The notes: generated from the letters alone by a model not told the origin. Shown: positions 1 through 13,262, counted from the first letter of the stretch. The stretch is 64,000 nucleotides of DNA from Isoetes taiwanensis (GCA_021234155.1 JAJEKV010000035.1:12466407-12530406), one strand, 5' to 3'. Program-made: numbers and translations.

Positions 1-2970
1 AAGTCACGGCGCAAGGTGCCGGCCGAATCTGGTAAGGAGAGGGCCTCCGAAACGTAAACCATGTGAGTTGCCAGGTTCTAGAAGGGTTTGCGTTTTGGGG
101 CCGAAGTCTTGGTCCATTGCGGTTGGAACTGGCCGGCTGCTTGCTACGAGAACGCGGAGCAATGGGAACTAACGGAACGGAGTTTGGGCCTGTCCTCCTC
201 CCGATGTGGCAATTAGAAGTCGGGGGGCGCTTTTGCAGTGGCAAGACATTCATAAATTTGTAATTAATGCATTGTACGAAAATAAATTTTGATTTTTTGC
301 CAGCTGGCTAATTCATCTCTAGCACAGAGCCCAATTTTTGGAATTTTCGGAGAAGGTCTAGGTCAAAGGGTTAGCATTAGAACAGTCGGGGCAGCCCTTG
401 CGGGGCAACCGAGGTGGCACCCTCCCCCAAGTCAAACGAGGCCAAGACCTTGCAGGGATCCCTCACAAGAGGGGAGAGTCCGGACCCCAGGAGGCGGGAT
501 CCAAAAAAGTTCCCGAGGCAGCCCTTTTCCCCTTCTGGCGGCTCCCGGGCGACGCTAATGACCACCCTCCCGGAGCCCGGTTCCCCTATTCGACCATTGG
601 ATCCTCCGTTCAGGGGCCCCTCTTCGGGAAGGCCCAAAAGATTCCAGATCGGTATGGTAGAACTTGTCAAACCGCGGGGCGTCCTGAGGTCGGCCTTGTA
701 GAAACCAAGATGATGTTTTGTCGTTGAACGCAGGGAGGCTCCGGAATGGCAAATTGACCCTGCCAAGTCGTCCGGAATGGCGAAATTACCCTAGGGAGCA
801 AGTTACAAGGTCGGTTTTGCAAAAGAAAAAAACACTCACACCCTCCACGAGAGTATCCGGCATCCACATCCTAGGCCAATTGACTACGAGTGTGATGGAC
901 GTGAGCTACTTTGGCGCTTCTTGGAGGTCGGGTGGTCTTTTGGCCACGGAACTTGGTCCCCAGGGTAATGTCGAGGTTCTGAGTCCATTGGCAGAGCCAA
1001 ACCGTGCTTCCGGAGAGATGAGGTGGCCCGTCTGTCCCCAGGGCCTTGGGGAGAGGAAATTCGGGGCAAGCAGCTTCCGGGGGGATTTTAGGGTCCCCGC
1101 TCAGGCGTCAACACCCCCACTCCACGTCAAGACAGGGCGCAAGGTCCCGACCAAATCTGACAAGGAGAGGGCCTCCAAAACGTAAACCCTGTGAGTTGCC
1201 AGGTTCTAGAAGGGTTTGCGTTTTGGGGGCCGAGTCTTGGTCTGTTGCAGTTGGGACCTGACCGAGAAGCTGCGGCCGAGAACGCAGAGCAATAGGAACT
1301 GACGGAACGGAGTTTGGGCCTGTCCTCCTCCCGATGTGGCAATTAGAATTCGGGGGGCGCTTTTGCAGTGGCAAGACATTCATAAATTCATAATTAATGC
1401 ATTGTACGAAAATAAATTCTGATTTTTTGCCAGATGGATTCCTAATTCATCTCCAGCACATAGCCCAATTTTCGGAATTTTCGGAGAAGGTCTAGGTCAA
1501 AGGGTTAGCATTAGAACGGTCGGGGCAGCCCGTTGCGGGGCAACCGAGCGGTAACCCTCCCCCAAGTCACGAGGCCAAGACCTTGCAAGGATCCCTCACA
1601 AGAGGGGAGAGTCCGGACCCCAGGAGGCGGGATCCAAAAAAGTTCCCGAGGCAGCCCTTCTTGGCAGCGCTCCCCCGCGGGGCCGCACGCTCATGACCAC
1701 CCTCCCGGAGCCCGGTTCCCCTATCTGACCGTTGGATCCTCCGTTCAGGGGCCCCTCTTCGGGAAGGCCCAAAAGATTCCAGATCGGTCTGGTAGAACTT
1801 GTCAAACCGCGGGGCGTCCTGAGGTCGGCCTTGTAGAAACCGCAGTGTTTTGTTGTTCGGGCACCGGGGAAGCTCCGGAATGGCAAATCGACCCTGCCAA
1901 GTCGTCCGGAATGGCGAAATTACCCTAGGGAGCAAGTTACAAGGTCGGTTTTGCAAAAGAAAGAAACACTCACGCCCTCCACGAGAGTATCCGGCATCCA
2001 CATCCTAGGCCAATTGACTACGAGTGTGATGGACGTGAGCTACTTTGGCGCTTCTTGGAGGTCGGGTGGTCTTTTGGCCACGGAACTTGGTCCCCAGGGT
2101 AATGTCGAGGTTCTGAGTCCATTGGCAGAGCCAAACCGCGCTTCCGGAGAGATGAGGTGGCCCGTCTGTCCCCAGGGCCTTGGGGAGAGGAAATTCGGGG
2201 CAAGCAGCTTCCGGGGGGATTTTAGGGTCCCCGCTCTGGCGTCAACACCCCCACTCCACGTCAAGACACGGCGCAAGGTCCCGGCCAAATCTGACGAGTA
2301 GAGGGCCTCCGAAACGTAAACCCCGTGGAGTTGCCGTGTTCTAGAAGGGTTTTTCGTTTGGGGGCCGAAGTTTTGTCTTCCGCCACGTAACTTGGTCCCC
2401 GGGGCAATGTCGACGTTTAGGAGTCCATTGGCAGAGCCAAATCGCGTCCGGAGAGGGAGGTCGCCCGCCCGGCCCCGAGGGCCTTAGGGAGAGGAAATTC
2501 GGGGCAAGCAGCTTTCGGGTGGATTTTAGGGTCCGTGCTCTGGCGCCAACACCCCCATTTTACGTCAAGTCACGAGAAGGTCTAGTCAAAGGTCCCTAGA
2601 ATCGGGTAAGGAAAGGGCTTCCAAACGTAACCTCCCCGGTAAACCTTGTGAGTTGCCGGGTTCTAGAAGGGTTTTGCGTTTTGGGGCCGAAGTCTTGGTC
2701 TGCATTGTAGTTGGGACCTGGCCAAGAAGCCGCGGCCGAGAACGCTGAGCAACGCGAACCCGCCGGAACGGAGTTTGGGTCCGTCCTCCTCCCGATGTGG
2801 CAATTAGAAGCCTGGGGGCTTTTTTTGCTGGCAAGACATTCATAAATTCGTAATTAATGCATTGTACGAAAATAAATTCTGATTTTTGCCATTGGATTCC
2901 TAATTCATCTCGACCTACGGCCCAATTTTGAATTTTTGAGAGAAGGTCTAGGTCAAAGGGTTAGCTAAGG
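1..2970. repeat. GC-rich tandem repeat, ~1.13 kb unit
   Basis: The same landmark (gcgcaaggt followed by gagggcctccgaaacgtaaac) recurs near 11, 1139 and 2273, giving periods of about 1128 and 1134 bp. Two units are nearly full length. The third jumps at about 2385 from the early part of the unit to a point about 935 bp into it, and a fourth partial unit runs from about 2578 to 2970. Every unit contains a conserved AT-rich stretch (cattcataaatt, then taattaatgcattgtacg) inside otherwise GC-rich sequence. Short open frames occur on both strands, but they follow the repeat and match no known protein. It could be a satellite or rDNA intergenic-spacer repeats; no rRNA sequence is visible, so neither is proven. 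Confidence 0.9.
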
Positions 2971-3062
2971 TCAAAGGAATGGAGTTTGTGGGATCGTTGT
3001 ACTTGGGGTTGACCTTGGCTGGCTGGACGTTATACTTGGTCTAAGATTGCATTGAGAATATA

Positions 3063-3146
3063 AGCATCATAACTATTAGAATGAAGATAAATGATTACAG
3101 AAAAGCATCATAACTACTAGAATGAAGATAAATGATTACAGAAAAG
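3063..3146. repeat. 40 bp direct tandem duplication
   Basis: A segment beginning aagcatcataacta and ending gattacagaaaagca is present twice in a row with one substitution (attag versus actag). It lies just past the 1.13 kb array in AT-rich sequence with no gene. Confidence 0.9.
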
Positions 3147-3474
3147 CAAAAGACTACTGCGGGTTAGGGGGGGGGAGGGTTTAGATTTGGTTGCTTGTGA
3201 TGATGGTTGTGTTTCAGTATCAAGGCATATGGATAAAGAGAATGCCCTTGTTCAACGGACTGCTGCCTAAAGCTATTTGACATGGATGGCATAATTAACT
3301 TGTAATGAACTGGTTTTGTTTCTCAGAAATAATTGTACCTTTATGAAAAATTGCTTCATAGTTTCCAAGTGGAAATTTTTTTAATGTGTTTGCACCGCCT
3401 TGTTGCCCCCCTGGTCAAAGACTCGCCTTTTTTCGATGCACACTCTTTTAGTTATGCATTTTATTGCATTTATG

Positions 3475-3720
3475 CTTCATAAATTCGTAGTTAATGCATG
3501 ACATGGAATTAAATTATGGTTTTTGGTGAGCTGGCTTCCAGGGTCATTGCCAGCGTACAAGAAAATTTCCAAAAATTTCGGATAAGGTCCAGACCCAAGC
3601 GTTGGGGTTAGAATGGTCCCGGCAGCCCGTCGTTGGGCAAGCCATGACTGGCACCCTTTCCCAAGTCAAACAAGGCCAGGACTTTGAACGGCCACCTCAC
3701 TAGAGGGGAGAGTCACTCAC
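3475..3720. repeat. Decayed copy of part of the 1.13 kb repeat
   Basis: Matches the middle of the tandem unit: cataaattcgtagttaatgcat, the aatttcgga(g/t)aaggtc(c/t)ag block, the ggcagcccg block, caagtcaaac(a/g)aggcca and ctcac(a/t)agaggggagagtc appear in the same order as at 250-480, with many substitutions. It is separated from the array by about 500 bp of unrelated sequence, so it marks an older extent of the array. Confidence 0.75.
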
Positions 3721-3953
3721 GATATTTCAGAGACAATATTTCAGAAAACCAACTTCACGTTCTGGTAGATATATTTAGGCCACTAAAATTTTTGCTGGTA
3801 GTAATAGAATCCGGAATGTGATTGACTGCATGCATGCCTCATGACTGTCTAAATAAGCCTAGGGACAAACTTTAATGAGCATCACATTTAAACAAGACGT
3901 AAAAAAAAAAATATAAAGTCCATAACATCGCTATAACAAAATACGTCGCGGGG

Positions 3954-3969
3954 ACGTCGCATGCGACGT
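3954..3969. repeat. 16 bp perfect palindrome acgtcgcatgcgacgt
   Basis: The identical 16-mer occurs again at 18737-18752, and close variants lie at 18631, 18844 and 18961 in the CACTA-like terminus. This suggests that 3.95 kb is subterminal sequence of the same transposon family, possibly its other end. No clear terminal inverted repeat is visible next to it. Confidence 0.7.
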
Positions 3970-4069
3970 AGAACCATATGTATACGCATGCGATGCTCTG
4001 TAATTTTTTGAAATCCCGCGCGGCCGGCTTTTCCGCACCTTTTCTTTTCGCTTCCTCTTCGAGCTTTTT

Positions 4070-4116
4070 GGGCGATCTGCGGCGCTACTACCCTGATCGA
4101 CCGCCGCAGATCGCCC
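4070..4116. other. Perfect 15 bp inverted repeat (hairpin)
   Basis: Arm gggcgatctgcggcg (4070-4084) pairs perfectly with cgccgcagatcgccc (4102-4116) across a 17-nt spacer. It is GC-rich and sits in a short minus-strand open frame of basic composition (3888-4125) that is not recognisable as a gene. It could be a recombination or structure-forming site of the adjacent transposon, or chance. Confidence 0.7.
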
Positions 4117-4199
4117 TGCAAGCAACTATTCTAAGGTTAGTACATCATAATTTTTAGATTGAATAGGTTTTTTGGATTGAAAGGTGCATGCCTAACCTA

Positions 4200-5095
4200 G
4201 GTTTTTTGTGTTCTTCATTTTTCTTCTTCTCTCATTTCTTCTCATTTCTTCTCTTCTATTCTTTCCCCTTCCGTTCTTCTTCCCTTCTCTTCTTTACTTC
4301 TCTTCTTCTCTCTTCTTCTTCTTCTCTTCTTCTCTCATTTCTCTTCTTTTCTTCTCTTCTTTTCCTTCTCTTCTTTTGTTCTCTTCTTTCTTCTTCTCTT
4401 CTTCTCTCATTTCTCTTCATATTTCTCTTCTTTCCTTCTCTTCTTCTCTCTTCTTCTCTTCTTCTCGTCTTCTCTCATTTCTTCTCTTCTTCTCTCATTT
4501 CTCTTCATATTTCGTTTCCTTTCCTTCTTCCCTTCTCGTATTTCTTCCGTTCTTCCTCCTTCTATTCTTTCTCTTCCCCTTCGATTCTATTCTTCTCTTC
4601 TCTTATTCTATTCTTCTCGATTCTATTCTTCTCTTCTCTTATTCTATTCTATTCTTCTCTTCTCTAATTCTTATTCTCTTATTCTTCTCTTATTCGATTC
4701 TATTCTTCTCTTCTCTTCGATTCTATTCTTCCTTTCTCTTCTTCCCTTCTTCGATTCTTTCTTCTTCTCTTATTTTTTTATCTCTTCTTTCCTTCTCTTA
4801 TTTTTCTCTTCATATTTCTTTTCCTTCCCTTCTTCCCCCTTCTATTCTTTCTCTTCCCCTTCGATTCTATTGTTCTCTTCCCCTCCCCCCCCCATCATTT
4901 CTTCTTCTCTCCTTCGTGCTTTCCCTTCCCATCTTCGACCCTTCCCTTATTTCTTCTCCCCCCTTCTCTTGTTTCTCCCACCCTTATCTTCTTCTTCGAT
5001 TATTTTTTTCTTTTCTTGATTTTCTATTTTTTCCACTTTTTTTTTTTTTCCGATCTTCTTCTTCTTTTGTTCTTATTCCTTTTAACTTTTTTTTG
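4200..5095 (+). repeat. ~0.9 kb polypyrimidine (TTCTC-type) tract
   Basis: Nearly pure C/T on the plus strand, built from variants of ttctc, ttcttctc and tattcttctc. It forces long open frames encoding Ser/Phe/Leu-only peptides (for example 4188-4667 and 4208-5230), which are composition artefacts and not genes. Such a homopurine-homopyrimidine tract can form triplex (H-DNA) structures. Confidence 0.95.
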
Positions 5096-5230
5096 TTGCG
5101 GGGTTTGGCGGTATTTGTCCTTTTTATTTGGGCGGCGGGATCTTTATGCGCACCACGTTCTTCATTTGGTAAGTTCATCACACTTGCATTTTTTTTTATA
5201 GCTTTAAATAGGTTAAAAAAATTGGCCTGA

Positions 5231-5800
5231 GTGGCTTGTTCAAGGGCATTTGGTCGGCTCCACCTAGAGTGGAGAGGACCATGTACCCGGGTTGAAGTCA
5301 AATTACACTATGATAAAATTTTATTTTCCTAGGTTAAAGAGTGGCTTGTTCAAAGGAGACGCGGTCGGCTCCACCTAGAGTGGGAGGAGGTTCCGGGTTC
5401 GACTTCGACTTGTTATTTGTTAGATCTAAAATAAAATTGTAGTGGCTTGTTCAAGGGCACGGTCGGCTCCACCTTGCATGGAGAGGACCAGATGTTCGGG
5501 TCCAAGTCCACTTTTCTTCTCATTCTTAGGTAGAGGTGGCTACGGCAAGGACATGGTCGGCTCCACCGCGAGTGGAGAGGACCAGGTGTTCGGGCCTTAG
5601 TTCACGTTCATTGTCAGTTTTAGCTAGAGGTAGCTAGGACAAGGACATGGTCGGCTCCATCATGAGTGGAGGGGACCAGATGTTCGGGCCCTAGTCCCAC
5701 ATTTCTTATTATTTTTGTTAGGTAGAGGTGGCTAGGGAAAGGGCATGGTCGGCTCCACCATGAGTGGGGAGGACCACGTGTTCGGATCCTAATCATACTC
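5231..5800 (+). repeat. Six-copy ~94-110 bp tandem array
   Basis: Copies begin at 5231, 5341, 5442, 5536, 5630 and 5729. Each has gtggct(t/a) near its start, the constant core ggtcggctccacc about 25-30 bp in, gtggagaggacc, then a gttcggg-type box. The second copy reads gggttcgacttc and the third gttcgggtcc, both close to a tRNA/SINE B box, so the unit may derive from a tRNA-like promoter; that is inference. Confidence 0.9.
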
Positions 5801-6640
5801 TAGCCTAATCCAGCCGATCTAGTCTAGTCTATCTAGCTTATTCCATCAGTCCAAAGCCTCCTCTATTATCTAGACAAATCTAGCTTTTGATCCAAGTAAG
5901 GGTCTATTCGCACCCATGGTCAAGTTTAGTTAAGTTATTTTTATCGTTAAGTTAAGTTAACAGTAACTGGATGATTCCCTTCACACTAGTGCTAATTAAA
6001 AAAAATAGGTTAGGCTAATTTAATGTAATACTATTTCGCACTAAAAGCTTTGGTTAAAAAATAACTTAACTAGTTAACTAAATTATTTCGAACATGTCTA
6101 GTTAAGTTAGCCAAAGGCATAAAAAATTATAAGCACAATTAACTAAACTTAAAGTGACCTCTATGGGTGATTTAACTTTTAGTGCTAGTTTCTAATTTCG
6201 TTAATTTTTAGTTAATTTTGCTAACTAATCCGAACAAGGTGCGAAGATAAGTTTAGGTAGTGTTTTTGGTTAAAAAAGTTAACTAAATTTTGGGACTATC
6301 TGCTAACTAATTAACTAGTAATACGAATGTAAATTGACCGTGGGTCCGAATACCCTAATCTAACCTATTTAGTTTTTCTTTTTTCTTCTTCCTTTTTTAG
6401 CACGCCAGCCTAACCAAGCGTGCAACTTCTTGCAATTCTAGGCTATCCACGTAGCATGTCCACCTCATAAAAACTGATGTGGCAATAGTTTTGCCGTTAG
6501 ATTTTTTTCTTTAAAAATTTACGGCCAAGAAAATTAGAAAATGGCTAAAAAAAGGCACGGAGATAGAAAAGGGCACGAAGAACTGCTCGTTCAGAGGTCC
6601 TCCTGCAAGTTCCTCTCTTATCCTGCAGTTTTCCTATCCG
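5800..6640. other. AT-rich stretch without a gene
   Basis: Rich in gttaactaa/ttagttaac variants. Nothing codes. Its right part (about 6445-6560) resembles 11665-11790 and is listed separately. Confidence 0.6.
6445..6560 (+). repeat. Left copy of divergent direct repeat
   Basis: Begins agcatgtccacctc, followed by aaaactga, a ccgtt(a/g)gatttt block, acgg(c/t)ca and gaaaatta. The same blocks in the same order occur at 11665-11790. By eye the two copies are roughly 70% alike. The pair brackets the gene-fragment patchwork. Confidence 0.6.
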
Positions 6641-7027
6641 CTTAGTCTTTTGTGCATTTCTTCCTGCCGCCCATTGCGAAGGCTCTCGCGAATTGGCTCT
6701 AACCATCCGTTTATCCAATAGCAAACTGGTAAGATGCTATTGCATGTTGTTCGTAGTATCTGGTGATTCCAGGAAATTTTTCCTGTGTCCAACTCCTTCT
6801 TGTTCGACATTGCAGGTAGCTTGGAGATCCTGGCAACAGATTCTTGTAGCAAAATGCTTCTGTTCAGAAATCCCTTCTGAGGTATATAGTGCTTGCCGTA
6901 TATGCCTTTTGCTTTCTTTTGTATCTATAATGGCTATGGCGATTATTCCAACACATAAAATTTCGATCTGGCAGTTTGTCAAAGGCCTCCAATCCAACAC
7001 ACAAAATTTCGATGTGGCAGTTTGTCA

Positions 7028-7817
<790 letters not shown>

Positions 7818-8024
7818 TTTCTGGTAGAGAGTGAAAGAGTGCTCAAATTGGCCATACTCAATGTAGCCAGATATAAGAGAAGTCTAGGAATGTTCATTAG
7901 GGTTCCAGACATTATTGTAAATTCATGTTGTTTATAAAAAAGGGATAATCAATCCTTTCCTTTCATCTTTCCTCTTCTCTGTTCCGCACCAAGCCTTTGT
8001 TCTATTTCGGCACCAAGCTTTTGT

Positions 8025-8330
8025 ACTTTTGCTCGAAAGATCTTTGACAAGCTTCCAGTTTGTGATGTTGTCTCATGGAATGCACTTATTGCAGGATATG
8101 TAGACAATGGCCATAATGAAGAGGCTTTAAAATATTTTCACCTGATGCGTGTTCCTCCTGATGTTTTTACATTAGCAATCGAGAAGGGCAGAAACAGTCA
8201 TAAGGAAATTTTGCAAACCAACAAAGAGATGTCTTTATTGGCAGCAATCTTGCTTATATGTATGCAAAATGCGGGTCACTGCTTGAGGCACAAGAAGCCT
8301 TCAACCACAGAGCAAGGAAATCAACTCTTT
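8025..8330 (+). pseudogene. PPR protein fragment (plus strand)
   Basis: Gives ARKIFDKLPVCDVVSWNALI, AGYVDNGHNEEALKYFHLM, then VPPDVFTLAI. A frameshift leads to IGSNLAYMYAKCGSLLEAQE and AFNHRARKSTLS, the standard arrangement of a plant PLS-class PPR repeat. No start, no stop and no full array remain. Orientation is opposite to the PPR piece at 7.6-7.8 kb. Confidence 0.85.
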
Positions 8331-8678
8331 CCCTTTGAAATCAAGAAAAAAAAGGGTTATAGATATTAAATGTTCTACGCAGATAGCTCTCAATGTGATT
8401 CAGAAATTTCATTCGGAAGGTATGCCTATTTTAGTATGGGGGTTCAATCCACACACAAACTTGAATTAGTTCAGCAGACCACATTAGTGGCTCTCCTTTG
8501 GCTTTTTACTTGGTGGATCTTGTGGAATTAAAAAGCTAACCTGCAACTTGAATGTGGAAACTAGGAAACAAGTATCAAAGACCATATTTTATTGTGTGAA
8601 TCATTGGGCACAATTGACCATACTGTACCAAGATCATGATTATATTATTTGTTATGGAGCTTTACAAGAAGCGCTTAC

Positions 8679-8801
8679 TTGATGACTCCGAGCATTTCCT
8701 CTATTGCCGTAGGCTCTTGATAATATATCTGGAACCCATTCAGCATCTAGTGTGCTATACTTCTGAATGACTTCTGTCCACAACTTCTCCTCCTCTTCAA
8801 C
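8679..8801 (-). pseudogene. Isolated exon of a plant TPR-like protein
   Basis: A 123-nt open exon of 41 codons bounded on the minus strand by an acceptor (tacag) and a donor (gtaagc). It encodes VEEEEKLWTEVIQKYSTLDA, EWVPDILSRAYGNRGNARSH and a final Q. The AYGNRGNARS core resembles the first TPR helix of plastid tetratricopeptide proteins. No neighbouring exons are visible on either side, so this looks like a single captured exon with its splice sites. The family assignment rests on recall of the motif and is moderate. Confidence 0.6.
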
Positions 8802-11800
8802 CTGTACTTGATTGTCATAAAAGGAAATCACTAATACAATTAATTGCAAGGTATGTTGAGCATGAATTTTACCAAAAAGCACTGGAATGTTTTACAAATA
8901 TGCAGCTTGAGGCATCTAGCTTTCATTGGCAATGGCTTGCTTGACTGAAATCTCTCCGCATGCTCCTGCATTTTTTGCTTTTATATGCCTTGGGCTTTTG
9001 CATCTTATTGGGGACCATTATGTACCTCCTCATTCCTGCCTTGCAGATAGAATGGGTCACAATCCCTTCTACCCCTTTAAATGCTTCTCTCATGTCTAAG
9101 GTGTTGGCATTGGCAGCAAACGCTATTGGGCTGGACCAATCACATGCCAGATAGGTGATGGTGGGAATCGACTTCCAAGCCAAGGATTTCAGATAGAATT
9201 ACTGCTTCTATAAGCTACAGGTGCGCATGGCTGTTGTTTTGTAAGAAGATAAATTGAATGCCATACATGCATGTTTATTGTATCAAAGATCCAGGTTTGC
9301 ATTTCTAATAGCATTTGCAGTAACTCTACAATCTTACTGTAAATTCATTTTCGACGTTGATTATCTTGAGTGGGGTTGGTCCTTTAATTAGATGTTTTTA
9401 CCTTTAATCTTGTGCTAGCACACATGATGCCTTCTTACATCTTTTCTCTCTGTTAGAATTACATGGGTGCAAGGAGAAACTGCAGATGGCTGCTAAAAAT
9501 GGTGAAAACTCCAGACAAGTGGAAGAAAGTATGTGGAGAGCATCTCACGTTATTTTGCAAGGCTACACATCATCGTAGCTTTCTTATCTTCTATTTATCG
9601 TAGCTTTACCCAGCCTTAATTAAGTTCAGCTCGTGGCAAATATGCTTCTTCAGCTAGCCTTCCTTATTCTTTCACCTTTTTCTTAAGTGCTCTGCTTCAT
9701 CCTTTCTTTACAGATATATGATTTCAAATGGCCAAGTTTTAGCAGTAGAAAAGCTTATGCAGACGGTGTGGACACCTTTTGTTACGACATTGCATGATCA
9801 ATAGTGCATATACCAGAGTTAATGTTGCAGAATCTTCCATCACTAATTTTGCAAATGTGTTCCTGGAAGATATAAATCATTGAAAGGTTGAAGCTCTTTC
9901 GTTGCAGCATGCTATCTTTTCAAAGAAGTGTAAGCAACAAAATAACGTAAAGAATTGTGGGCATTGTTGATATTTGGTTTCTTGAAGTTCGCAAGTAGCA
10001 GGTACGTTTTCCATATATGCGATGTATGTAGAAACACAACATCTTTTTGTTGTTCTTTTTGTAGATATTGAGTCTTGATTTGCAAGAGAGATTGTAGCCC
10101 TGCTGCCCAGCCAAAATCAGTCTGCTGCTAAAGGCAGCAAGGTAGGGCATGGCAAAAATCTGCCATTATGCTCCTTGCTGTGTGATTGCCGTAAAATTCC
10201 ACTTTCTTCTGTTAGTTCTAGATTTAAAGGAGAATTTTTTCAGCTGACGCTCTGCCAGTAGCAGCCAAAATAGCTTCAGAACACCTAAATTTCTAACTAA
10301 CTACTTATGTGCAGTGTCATCCACACCCCATCAGTGCAACGTCCACCAGCCATATCAAGTAGCGATCTTATTAGATGTTTAAGAAGGTAAGTCTTTTCAT
10401 CACTTCACTTGTCAGAGGTTTCTTGATGGGGTGATTTTGGAACTTCACATGTCAGGCCTCTGTACAAGATGTTACTTTCAAAATCACAAAGGAAACCACG
10501 TCTGACTTGCCACCATCATGAAGCAGGAGATGCCATTGATGACAGTTTCTGCATAGCAACCAAAAGAAACATCCCTGCCTCAAAGCTAAAATATGGTGCC
10601 TCTGCTCATGCAGATTACTTTCTGGTTCATAATTGTTACCAGTGCCATGGTTTCTGTGCCCAATATATGCCACGCACTTAACTGTCCATTATTAACATTT
10701 ATTAGAATGGTTCCAATATTTAGAAATTATTTCTCAAAATGTTGCACAACCTCACTTACACAGTGATCCTATTACGATGCAGAGAATTTGGGAGAGTGGA
10801 GCTTTACAGGATAATACAAGTTTTATTGGCCAAAAAAATCTGGCAACAATCCTCCACTTGTATAACAAGGACTGGCCTGAAGCTTGATATTTAGGCAGTG
10901 GGACAGTTCCATGCATATTTTTAACACCTTCAAGCAGTTTACACAGTCGTTTTCTACAAAACAAAGTTGTTGCTGGCATGCGTTCTTATTGCAGTATTTG
11001 AAAAGGGGGTCTTGATTGTTAAATCAGCTCATAAATAATAGAACAATGTGGAAATAACAGGTTGTATGAATGCCAATAAACACATTCTATTTACGCTCGG
11101 TTTGTATTCAAGCCTAAAGAAACCTTGTAAGTTGAATTTCACTTCTTGCATGCAACTGAGCATTTCTATTCATGTTATTCAAATAGCTCGCCACCATCGA
11201 GTAGACCAATGTTTAAAGTTCATTTTGCTATAATGTCAAATCACTTTATACATTTGACATTGGATGTTGAAAAGCCACTGTCTACCCCTAAGTATAGGAT
11301 CCATTCATACACAATAAAATAGTAAAACAACATTTATCTTGCTAGAGGCCTAGAGTAGTGCCAAGAACTATAGTTGTCTTTCATGGCCGTAATAGATAAA
11401 TATACATGAGCAACTATTGCCAATGACTTTGCTGATATCATTTAGTTTGAACAAATGTCAATTATTCTACATGTGGTTGTACACTTCTTTCGTTCAATGA
11501 TCTGACAAAAAAAACATATCACATGCATATCAACTATGCAAAAGCACGTAAGCTAATCAAGGTCCTTCCAACTGCTACCTCAAAACGCTGAAACATAAAC
11601 AATGAATAAAAAAGCCACAAACGTATAAATAACCATAAACCTAACAAATCTTACCTTGCCAATAGCATGTCCACCTCTGCCAAAACTGAGTTGGATGTAT
11701 TTTTTTCCGTTGGATATTTTCTTTTATGGATCGACGGTCAGAGAAATTAAAAAAAAGCTCAAAAATTGAGACAGGATATGAAACAGCAGGTCGGCTCCTT

Positions 11801-13160
11801 GCTCCGTGCCCTTTTATTGCATTTCACCGTAGCTTTCCCTCCCTGCTGCTACAACTAGATTTTACGACCTAAGTTTGGAACATTTATCCGGAGGGAAAAT
11901 GATTTTTTATGCCGATCTATGCTCTTGCGGTCATGCCCAGATCTCCAAATTGTGTTGCAGCAGCTTCCTTAAATTGCCGCACAAATTCATCCTATGATCC
12001 AAAGTCTGCAATAAATTTTTCAAGCAATTCTCCACTTGGTTTTTTGCCACCTCCTGGCTTCATGGACTCGCAGAAAAAGTCGTGATTCCATATCTACATT
12101 TACTCTAGTATGGTTGGACGCTGCATTTGCTAGGCATAGCATTTCCAAGCCCCTTGCACATCGGAACTTTCTAAGTGGCTCATAGGTGGATCATACAATC
12201 CTTTCTTTAGAAATTTAAGGTGTAAGAGCAAGCTTTTCAGGAGCAAGCTTTTCAGTCCCTTTGCAAGAAACTATTTAACAGGTGCATTGTTAGCTTCGCA
12301 TCTAACTTTGCACTTTATGATTGTCTGAGTGATAATTTCTCTTGTGCTAACCTTTATATGGCACGGACCTTAGGGATCTCTTGGAGGGGCTACTCTGCAA
12401 AGGTAGAGATTTTGTTAAACTAAGCATATGTTTTGGGAGGTATTTGCGGTGTTTTCTCTTATTATGAAATTGTGGCCATTGATTGGCACAATATTCTCAC
12501 ATTCATTCCCTCTCTTATGTTCTCCACCATCCTCACAATCTATGATGGGTCAAATGCCCTTTTCCACATCAGCATATGATTTTCAAATTATTGCAACGAG
12601 TCAAAATGAAATATATATAAGTATAATCTAGTTAAAACTAAATAACAACATTAGCTTCACAACACTAGCTTCACAGAATGCTTCCTAAGAGGATTTGAAA
12701 CCCTTGCCAAAGTAGGTAGCACCATAAACCTTGAAATCAAAATTCGCCACTACATATAAGGCATGCTTATGATTACGCAAAACAAGCCACACATAATGAA
12801 CCAATTAGCTCTATTTATCTACTCTATTTATTCTTTCTTCTACTAGAAATGCTTGTCCATATCAATGTGACCCGTACTTCCCATATCGGCACTGGTACCT
12901 TAAATGGAGGGGCATCATCTAAACTATCCAAACAACATATGCTATTTCATAAACAATAAATTTCAATACAAATTGTTCCCAAATACAAAATAATTCAATT
13001 ATCTTTTGCTATCCAATTACCTTGCCCTAATTTTCCTACGCCTTTATTTTCTATGACCTCTGGCGTGCCTTTTTGCTAGTTTTTCTTGCTTTTTTTTTTT
13101 TTTTGGGGGGTGGGGATCGGATAAGGTATTAGTCACCATAGGGCGTGTTATAAGTAATGA
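8802..13160. other. Non-coding stretch, no recognisable gene
   Basis: Short open frames only (for example 8923-9183 minus and 9920-10150 minus), none with recognisable motifs. A short plus-strand stretch near 9465-9530 (GCKEKLQMAAKNGENSRQVE) might be another captured exon but is too short to name. The direct-repeat copy at 11665-11790 lies here. A T/G homopolymer-rich run is at 13090-13120, just before the kinase-like gene. Confidence 0.5.
11665..11790 (+). repeat. Right copy of divergent direct repeat
   Basis: Partner of 6445-6560: agcatgtccacctct, aaaactga, ccgttggat, acggtca and gaaatta occur in the same order. The two copies are 5.2 kb apart and enclose the HEMC, PPR and TPR fragments. 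Confidence 0.6.
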
Positions 13161-13262
13161 TTATATGGTGCATACATGTTTGATATTGTCGTATTATGTT
13201 GCATTTACTTTGTGCATGCTTGGCTTTTGTATTCATTATTTTGTTTTGTTTGTAGGCATAAA

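Noticed and set aside
377-2288. Many open frames of 60-155 codons on both strands in the first 2.3 kb
   Set aside because: They recur with the 1.13 kb repeat unit and overlap on both strands; GC-rich repeats give such frames without coding.
4188-5230. Long plus-strand open frames of 159 and 340 codons
   Set aside because: They encode almost only Ser, Phe and Leu because the DNA is a C/T tract; no start context, splice sites or family.
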